From: Monoraphidium neglectum
Taxonomy: Eukaryota > Chlorophyta > Chlorophyceae > Sphaeropleales > Selenastraceae
Direction: 5' to 3'
Assembly: GCF_000611645.1 (NCBI RefSeq)
Contig: NW_014012115.1
Location: 1 to 12,935 of the forward strand
DNA: 12,935 bases
Positions 1-6,575 of the stretch are shown here, one piece after another (the first letter of the stretch is position 1; each line of letters opens with the position of its first letter). A program made the position numbers and the translations under genes. The notes beneath the pieces are model-generated. The model made no database searches and was not told the DNA's origin. It saw nothing but the letters and a program-made list of their open reading frames with translations.

Positions 1-2885
1 GCGAGCGCGCTCAGCGGCGCAGCGCACCGGGTATGGGGTAGAGTGGCGGCTGGTAGGGTGGTGGCTGGTATGTTGTGAGGCGGCGGTGGTAGCACTCCCT
101 GGACCAGTCCACGTAGTCCAGCAGCTCACAGCCGGCCTGGAGGGGTGGGTGCGTGGGGTTGCGAGGGCGGGAGAGTGGTTTGCGAGGGCGTGCGTGTGCG
201 CAGGCTCATGGGCTGCGGGCAGCCAGGGGCGGCGGCGCGCAGCCCTAGCAGAGCCGTCGGACACGACGAATGCAGCCGGCCCAATGAGCTGCCCCCGCAC
301 ACTCTCCCCCTACTCCCTTCCTCCCCAGCAGAACCCCCGCATCTAGATGCACACGCACATGCTCATGCGCGCACGGACAAAGAGGTACACACACACACAC
401 ACACACGCACACGCACACGCACCATAATGATGGCCAGGGTGAGGCCCACGTACTCCTGGCTCGCCCTCTCGGCCCCGTTCCACAGCTCGCGCGTGGATAT
501 GAGCCAGATGAGCACCGTCTGGCTGACCTCCAGCAGCAGGTAGCCCAGCAGGTGGAGAAGGAACTGGGGAGGGGGAGGAGGAGGGGAGGGCGGGAGAGAT
601 AGCACACAATTGGAGACATAGGATGTGCTGTGGTGGCTGGATGTGCAGCAGAAGTGCGCACCAAAGGTATGCGCTTGGCGCGCAGCAGGGAAGGAAGGCC
701 GTCGCTGACTGATGGCGGCACACGCAGGTGCTGCTGTGTCCTGTCCCCCCCTTCCTCACACTCAGCCCTCCCTGCTTCTCTACACCCAGACCTGTACCCT
801 TCCTTGCACCCAACTCTGCCCTCTCCCTCACCTGGGTGCGTGCGAAGGCCCCCCACTTGTGCTGCAGCAGTGTTGATATCAGCGGCTCCTCCAGCATGTC
901 GAGGTGGCCCTTTTTTTTTGGGGGGGGGGGGGGGAGTGGGGCGCGGGACGCTTCGTAACTGGCAATCTCGCACGTTGAGGCACAGCCCCGACTGTTATCA
1001 CGGCAGCCCTTCGACCTCCAGGAGGACCACACTCGGCCCAACAACCGGTCCAGGTCAAGCTTGGAGCGCGACGCACACACCCCAGACCCCCCCACTACGT
1101 ACACACACACACACACGCACACACACACATGCACGCGCGCGCGTGCGCATGCACACAACGAGACACACACAACAGAGGAGACTCACAGACAAACACCTAC
1201 ATGCAGGACACATCCACACACACACACATAGGATACACACAAACGCAACTCACATGCACACCCACGCCGCCCCCCTTCCCCCCACTCACCTTGCGGAGGA
1301 CCACCTCCAGTGCGTTGGGGACGTACTCCTCCTCGTCCTGCACGGTGTCAATCTCACGCAGGGCCAGGCTGTAGGACGTGATCTGGGGGGGGTGGGCGGT
1401 GGGGGTTGATCCGAGGGGGGTTTGGTATGAGAGGGTTGAGGCGTGATATGTCCAAAAGAGATGCAAATTATGGCATGGATGTCAAGGAAAGGGCCACAGG
1501 AGCAACCCAGGGCGGGAGGGGAACGGGTGGATGCCAACGCGCGGCAAAGCGCTGGCCGCCGCTAGCCTCCAAACCGTGAAACAAGGGCCGGCGCCGCGAC
1601 CCCGCCCACATCACTTTGCAAGTAGCCCCACTCTCGCCCGAAGCAGCCTGCTTGCTCTGCCCCAGTATGCAGGGCGCACACACGCCTCTCCCCGTCAGCA
1701 CCGCCTCCTCCTCCTCCTCCTCAGGGGCACATGAACCGACAGCCGCCCCCGTGGCCCCCCCCCTCCATACGGGGCGTCCACCTTGCCAAACGTGTAGAAT
1801 GCGCGCCTCCTCCTGTTGTATATGTGCTGCAGCATGTCCACCCGGCCCAGCTGCGCCGCCAGTACCAGGGGAGTGAGGCCCGCGTAGTTGCGCACCGCAT
1901 CACTGGCTACAGTGTGAGTGTGTGTGTGCGTGTGTGTGTGTGAGTGTGTGTGTGTGTGCGCGTCTGTGTGTGCGCGTGTGAGTGTGTGTGTGTATATGTG
2001 CGTGTGTGTGTGTGTGTGAGTGCACGCGTGCGCGCGTGAGGGGTTGGGGGGCGCAGGGTCATTTGAGGGCGCAGGCGAGGGGGGCGATGATGACGCCAGC
2101 TGACACTGCCCGCGCATGCCACCCACCTAGAGGAGAACCCTTTGCCTTGCAAGCCCGAGCCCCGCAACGTCCCGGCCACTTGGAGCCCTACACCCCACAT
2201 TGTGCCCCCAGCAGCGCCCCGATTCGTGTAAGCACCCCCCCCACCTGCGCAGTACTCTATCAGGAAGTCGTACATGTCAGCCTGGCCGTGGATGACACAC
2301 ATGTGCAGCGCAGTGTTGCCGCTGAGGGAGGGGGGGTGGAGTAGACAGATATGAGGTGACGCAAGTGAGTTGCGCATGATCATACGTGCGTGTGCGTGCG
2401 TGCGTGCACGCATGTGTGTTTCTTTGTGTTTTGGTGAGCGCTGTGAGTCTGGGGGCATGGCTCCAGGCCGATGCACTCGGTCTGGCCTCTTGTGAAACCA
2501 GCCCGCACGCCACCCCTCCCTCCATCCCCCCCAACCCCCGCCATTGGCTCACTGGACGTCCCTGTCGCCGTTGACCGACGCGCCGTGCCTCTTGAGGTGC
2601 GCCACCACCTCCCTCTGGCCCGTGCAGGCCGCGAAGCTGAGGGGGTACTCCCCGTAGTGCATGGGGCCGTCGGGGCCGAAGAACGTGCCCCAGGCGCGCG
2701 CGCGGATGTCAGCCCCCGCGTGCACCAGGAACTTCACCATGTCAATGTCCCTTTTGGGGGGGGGGTGAGGGAGAAAAGGTGCGGGGATAGAAGGGAGGGT
2801 GGCTCTCTCAACCTCTACGTGTGTTTCCGTGTGCGCGCGTGCGTGCGTGTGTTTGTGTGTGTGTGTGCGTGTGCGTGTGTGCGTA

Positions 2886-2921
<36 letters not shown>

Positions 2922-4651
2922 GGAGAGAGGGGGGGAGAGGGAGGGAGAGGAAGGGAGAGGGAGGGAGAGAGCGTGTACGCGCCTGCCTGCAAGCACGCGT
3001 GCGTGTGGTGGGTGTAATAAAAAGGGGTAGCTACGTGCCGAGTAACAAGAGGAACCAGAGCAGGGTGTCAGGGCATGGGATGCACAAGACGACATCGCGG
3101 CTGCCATTGCCGGGTCAGCTGCGCACAAAGGTGTGCCAGCCCTGCTTCACCCCATCCCCACTTCACCCCTCCCCCCTTAGCCCTCCAGACCACGAGCCCC
3201 CCCCCTCACTTGTTGACGATGGCAATGTGCAGCGCAGTCTGGCCCTCATACGAGCTGGGGGCATCGTGCACACTCTTGCGCTCCTGGGCGGGTTGGGAAG
3301 CGAGGGGGGCGAGGGGGGCGAGGGGCTCAGAGGCATTTGCAGGAACAGATTCGCTGGGGCATGCAGCAAGCAGGGGTTGGTGGATGCATCACGGCAGGGA
3401 TGGGGGGGGGGGCGGCTGGATTGATAGTTTTTGTTACGGCTCCATACTCTGCCTGCTGTCACGAGCCAGGGGAATGCCACTCTGCTGCTGCTGCTGCTGC
3501 AGCAGCAGCTGCCGCCAGCGCTGCTTATGCTGCTGCCGCTGTTCCTTCATCTGTTGCATCGGCTGCCACTGTCACGGCCGCGTCTGCAGCTGCAGCACAG
3601 CTTCAGCCGTGCAGGTGCGGCTTCAGTTGCTGCAGCTGCAGCCGTTGCCAAAGCCGCTGCCGGTGCCGCTGCCACTGCTGCGCTGCCGGTGCGCTGCCGC
3701 CGCTGCCGCCTCGCCACCTTGGCGTCCTCGACCCCAACAGCGCTAGTTTGGAGTCAGTGTCTCGCGCTGGTGCGGCACCAAGCAGCGGCCAGCCACAACT
3801 GCCAAGACACCTAAACACCTCCACCACATTACTGCCCCCCTAGACCAAACCCGCGCGCACGAGCTTGCAGGCACACATCGTGTGCGCCCCACCGTGAAGG
3901 GGCAGTTGACCAGGGGAGGGCCGTAGAGTTTGACCAAGTAGCGCGCTATGGCCAGGGTGGAGGGCGTGTTGAGCAGCATGGCGGTGTGCAGCACGTTCTC
4001 GCCCACTGGGCCGCGCGCGTACACATTGGAACGGCTCGGGAACAGCTTGGTGATCATCTACAACGGGGGGGCGCAGTGAGAGTGCACACAGGGAGTGAAT
4101 AGCAAGGGTGGGTTTGGGGCCGACGGCTGGGGCCCGGGCTCGCCCTGTGTCGCAAGCCGCTGCCAGGCTGCTCTGTGGCCAGGCCCTCACAGATGCCGGC
4201 ACGACGCCGCGCAAGAGGCACACCCGCTGTTTGCGCGGCGGCAGCGCTTGGAAGGGCGAGGGCTCGTCGGCAAGGCGGCGCGAAATGGGCAGCTGCAAGG
4301 ACCTGACCTGGGGTGCGCGGGCTGCTGCGGTCCGGCCAGAGCGCATGGCACCTGGCAGCACTGCCGAGTACGCGCTCTCACGGCCCATGGTGGTGTGCGG
4401 CAGGGCCGCTGCTCAAAGGCCTTCACATCCGCATGTCTGACCCCACCGCATAGCGTAGTGTCGGACGCTATGACGTGGGCACCCACCTCAAGGTTGCCGA
4501 CCTTGACCGCGTGCCATGCAGTGCCCGCCGAGTCCATGAGGGCTGCTTGCATCACAACCGACGGCGCCGAAGCCATCACGCGAGGGGCGCGCGACCGCTC
4601 ATGTCCCAGGTCTCCGCCATCCTTGCTGGCACGCTCGCTGCTCGCCCTCAT
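1..4651 (-). CDS. TRPV-like ankyrin-repeat cation channel, N-terminal part (3' end beyond window)
   Basis: Predicted membrane cation channel of the TRP superfamily, TRPV-like. Minus-strand exons: 4651-4487, 4057-3893, 3283-3210, 2750-2553, 2321-2245, 1906-1782, 1382-1290, 909-832, 563-423 and 136 to about 28. Phases agree throughout and give about 408 residues. Six ankyrin repeats are visible: about 44-65 (AVKVGNLEMI across an exon joint), 74-105 (GENVLHTAML), 122-155 (GQTALHIAI), 166-198 (GEYPLSFAACTG, close to the TRPV finger-repeat motif), 202-225 (GNTALHMCVIHG) and 234-262 (GLTPLVLAAQLG). A linker and pre-S1 helix with conserved KW..F follow (300-325), then S1 (326-348) and S2 (from about 364). 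S3-S6, the pore and the TRP helix are absent, so the gene must continue left of the window unless the TGA at 13-11 is a true end. A donor GTGCGC after position 28 would bypass that stop. The start is the first ATG of the open frame (4651); 4576 is the alternative. Chlamydomonas has a flagellar TRPV-related channel (TRP11), but orthology cannot be judged here. Family call is firm; the ends are uncertain. Confidence 0.82.
28..136 (-). CDS. Last visible exon of the TRPV-like gene (end of S2 and S2-S3 linker)
   Basis: After the acceptor CTCCAG at 142-137 the exon reads AGCELLDYVDWSRECYHRR and joins in phase 0 to LAIIM of the preceding exon, completing a hydrophobic S2. A short Tyr/Pro-rich stretch follows (YQPPPYQPPLYP). 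The frame meets TGA at 13-11. Because a TRP channel needs four more membrane segments, a donor GTGCGC at 27-22 is preferred; it matches the GTGCGT used by the preceding intron. If the TGA is used instead, the product would be an ankyrin protein with only two membrane segments. Confidence 0.6.
387..422. repeat. CA/TG microsatellite abutting the splice donor of channel intron 9
   Basis: A run of AC with GCAC interruptions on the plus strand, read as TG/CG on the channel transcript. It ends exactly at the exon boundary, so the donor GTGCGTGTGCG is itself the first repeat units. Confidence 0.9.
1101..1160. repeat. CA-rich microsatellite, channel intron 7
   Basis: Alternating AC with a CG-rich interruption (GCACGCGCGCG). 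It is purine-pyrimidine alternating throughout and could adopt Z-DNA. A second CA run follows at about 1212-1228. On the channel transcript both read as UG repeats. Confidence 0.9.
1911..2038. repeat. Long TG microsatellite, channel intron 5
   Basis: About 125 bp of alternating TG with GA, CG and TATA interruptions on the plus strand, ending in GCACGCGTGCGCGCG. On the channel transcript it is a CA-rich tract that runs almost up to the acceptor at 1907. Confidence 0.9.
2385..2420. repeat. TGCG/TG microsatellite, channel intron 4
   Basis: Repeats of GTGC with TG on the plus strand, an alternating purine-pyrimidine tract inside the 231 bp intron between the fourth and fifth channel exons. Confidence 0.8.
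2818..2971. repeat. Compound TG plus GA microsatellite, channel intron 3
   Basis: A TG/CG-rich half (2818-2902) runs directly into a 69 bp all-purine tract (2903-2971) of GA, GGGA and GGAA units. On the transcript strand this is a long pyrimidine tract followed by CA repeats. The uninterrupted purine block can form triplex (H-DNA). Confidence 0.9.
3286..3325 (+). repeat. G-tract cluster with tandem GCGAGGGGG units
   Basis: Five G-runs of three or more are separated by TT, AAGCGA, CGA and CGA, with a 9 bp unit repeated about three times. It meets the usual G-quadruplex pattern on the plus strand, which is the template strand of the channel gene. It sits immediately upstream of the acceptor of channel intron 2, where the transcript is correspondingly C-rich. 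Confidence 0.6.
3481..3720. repeat. CTG/CAG and GCx triplet-rich tract, channel intron 2
   Basis: Six CTG units (3482-3499) are followed at once by three CAG units (3500-3508), which makes a perfect 20 bp palindrome at 3490-3509. Degenerate CTG, GCC and GCT triplets continue for another 200 bp. The whole lies inside a 609 bp intron whose flanking exons join in frame. The long Ala-, Leu- or Cys-rich open frames here are by-products of triplet composition. Confidence 0.75.
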
Positions 4652-5302
4652 CCTGTTGTTTCTTTGCCTGGATAAACTTGGAGCCCACCCTGGGTGCTGG
4701 CGACTGCTCGTTCGGTGATAAAGGGCGAGCGCTCCAGGGCTTCCAGGAGCCCAGGAACCTACAAATTTCTAAGAATGCAAAATGCGCTCTATCAATGAAT
4801 TCATAGGTCAGATCATGATGATCAACGTTGTTTCTGGCCAGCACAGACACCGCAGAAGCATTCCGATCCCGCCTCTGTCAAAATTGACACAGTGACATGT
4901 GGAAATGCGCGCATAGCCAAGCTCACGTGGCCGGCACACGCGGATGCGGTCGAAGCGTCGACACCTTGCATCAGTTACCCGATGGGTGAGTGGGTGTCTC
5001 CAGCCCACATGGTGCATTCTGCACTGCTGTGGTAATACTTCAGCACACCATAACCTTGTGTTAAGGTGATTCCCATGTCCTGACTGCTGTCATGTGACTA
5101 CAGGGGGTTCGGACGCGAGTGGGGCGAGGAGGACAAACAGCAGTTCCCTGCCTCCCTTGACTGCAGCTTCAACAAGCACACTCAAGGCCCAACACAGCCC
5201 ATCAAATATCTGTGCCATGCTGGACAAATGAGTACAGCTGCTTGCGAGCGCGCAGTATGATGCATACCATCCACACTTTGTGCATGACAGAACCCACACG
5301 GT

Positions 5303-5334
5303 ACCTGCATCACCCGGCACCTGCATCACCCGGC
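5303..5334. repeat. 16 bp exact tandem duplication
   Basis: ACCTGCATCACCCGGC occurs twice head to tail without mismatch (5303-5318 and 5319-5334). It looks like a simple replication-slippage duplication in noncoding DNA. Confidence 0.9.
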
Positions 5335-5901
5335 CAGTTGCGTGTGCCAGGCTGCAACGGTACTGAGAGGTGAGGCGCCTGTAGAGGCCCTTGGGGAAAA
5401 AACAGAGTTTGCACAATCTCATGCCGCAAGTATCACGCCGACAGCAGGAATGAGGTTGTAGGGGCGCACTCGATGCAGTGACACAGATGCTTTGGGGGGG
5501 GGGGATTTGTTTGTAGCATGCCCCCATCCACAGTGCCCCACCATTGCTTCACCATTGGGTCACTCCACACACCGTGCACTACCCCGCTTCGGCCTGTCAC
5601 ACAAGTCGCATGCACCTCACTACCTCGCCTCTCGGCTCTCATCCTATCTGCTGCTCAACCCACCACCGGCGCCCTGTCGACCTCAAGTGCAGTGCCCGCT
5701 CGTGTATCGCTTTTCGTTCCGCCTCTAGTGTAGGGCTAGCTTGACCGCACGGCTGGCCAGCCCTGCTCAGCACTGATGGACAGCTCTGCACAGAACGGAT
5801 CAAGCGCGCACAAGAATCTTTTGCTTGCGTGCCGTTACACAATAATCGCCCTTTGTACGTGCATTCTCATTTCACGCACGGCCAAACAGCACAAGCAGGC
5901 C

Positions 5902-5952
5902 GATTGGTGTCATCCCTCACGTTGGAGATTGGTCGGACATGCTTCAGATTGG
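5902..5952 (-). promoter_or_regulatory. Cluster of three inverted CCAAT boxes
   Basis: GATTGG (complement of CCAATC) occurs at 5902-5907, 5927-5932 and 5947-5952, spaced 25 and 20 bp apart. It lies in the divergent intergenic region, about 620-670 bp upstream of the aminotransferase ATG. CCAAT boxes work in either orientation in eukaryotic promoters. The clustering is visible; any function is inferred. Confidence 0.35.
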
Positions 5953-6168
5953 GTTAGGGATCCAGTAGGCGGGAACTTTGTAAGATCGTCATACATGTGG
6001 GACATTTATCATACGGGTAAGTGGCATGTACCATGTGCGTGTGCTGTGTGGTCTTTGAGGTGGTGGGCGGGCTCGCACTGTGGCAGAGTGGCCTCCTCGC
6101 TGACGCCGGCTGTGGGAATTGGTACGACCTGCAGACTAATTGGCGCGTGATAACACTGGATCGCTTCA

Positions 6169-6177
6169 TATAAAAAA
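6169..6177 (+). promoter_or_regulatory. TATA-like element, candidate core promoter of the aminotransferase gene
   Basis: TATAAAAAA lies in the most AT-rich patch of the intergenic region, about 400 bp upstream of the aminotransferase ATG. That distance fits a 5' UTR of typical algal length, possibly with an untranslated exon. There is no transcript evidence in sequence alone. Confidence 0.35.
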
Positions 6178-6293
6178 TTCTTCAGCATATGCTGTGATTT
6201 AGCCAGTTATCTGTCAATTTGGTTCGCTGGGATCCAGATCAAACCCGTCACCTGCCGCGCGGCGTGATATTGGCCCGTGTCAATACCATACGA

Positions 6294-6344
6294 TCACAGC
6301 TGGGCTGTGACAATACAATAAAGCTTCTTTCGTGAGTGCTCACG
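6294..6344. promoter_or_regulatory. Two adjacent short palindromes upstream of the aminotransferase gene
   Basis: TCACAGC-TGG-GCTGTGA (6294-6310) is a perfect 7 bp inverted repeat with a 3 bp spacer. CGTGAG-TG-CTCACG (6331-6344) is a perfect 6 bp inverted repeat. They lie 20 bp apart, about 125-170 bp downstream of the TATA-like site. They could be dimeric factor sites or 5' UTR hairpins; neither is demonstrated. Confidence 0.35.
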
Positions 6345-6575
6345 TCAGTGCACCTTGATTCGCAGCGCAATCAGTGGGAGGCAGCCAAAACTGAAGTGGC
6401 CATCGGCTCGCCTGCAGGTGTGTGCCTCGGCCAGCGGTGTGATACAGGACCTGGGCCGTGCACTGTCTGCTTGGCTACCCCTGGATTGCACGCGATCCAG
6501 CGGCTATCCTGATCACCCGCACGCCCGCGTCTGGTCGTTTGACTGCTCCAGGGCGTGTGCTGCGCTGCCGCCAGG

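Larger units (their letters stand above)
4652..6575. other. Intergenic region between two divergent genes
   Basis: About 1.9 kb between the start regions of the channel gene (minus) and the aminotransferase gene (plus), so it should hold both promoters and any 5' untranslated exons. GC is lower than in the genes, and the long dinucleotide repeats are missing. Open frames of 60-145 codons occur (for example 5527-5090 minus and 5776-6150 plus), but none shows a recognisable domain or family motif. No tRNA or transposon terminal repeats were seen. The CCAAT cluster, TATA-like site, palindromes and 16 bp tandem duplication are listed separately. Confidence 0.6.

Noticed and set aside
343..1170. 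Long minus-strand open frames rich in Cys/Val or His/Thr
   Set aside because: Mostly translated TG/CA microsatellite and intron sequence. Only short pieces belong to real channel exons.
1911..2038. Possible CRISPR or satellite array
   Set aside because: Simple dinucleotide repeats with no unit-spacer structure, lying inside an intron.
3337..3843. Long Ala/Cys/Leu-rich open frames on the plus strand
   Set aside because: They come from CTG/GCC triplets inside a channel intron. Flanking minus-strand exons join in phase across it, and no domain is seen.
5090..5527. 145-codon minus-strand open frame in the intergenic region
   Set aside because: No recognisable domain, no supporting splice or promoter context, and it contains the 16 bp tandem duplication. 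A chance frame is more likely, although a lineage-specific gene cannot be excluded.
5776..6150. 124-codon plus-strand frame with a hydrophobic segment and a downstream GGGTAAGT
   Set aside because: The donor-like site is GTA, unlike every placed donor here. No acceptor or continuing exon was found, and it overlaps the CCAAT cluster. It could be a 5' UTR exon of the aminotransferase, but this is not supported.
6317..6322. AATAAA as a polyadenylation signal
   Set aside because: It lies upstream of the aminotransferase start with no gene ending nearby, and algae of this type use TGTAA. Likely chance in an AT-rich patch.
4652..6575. tRNA gene or MITE in the intergenic region
   Set aside because: No cloverleaf with A and B boxes was found, and no long terminal inverted repeats with target duplications. 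The palindromes seen are only 6-7 bp.
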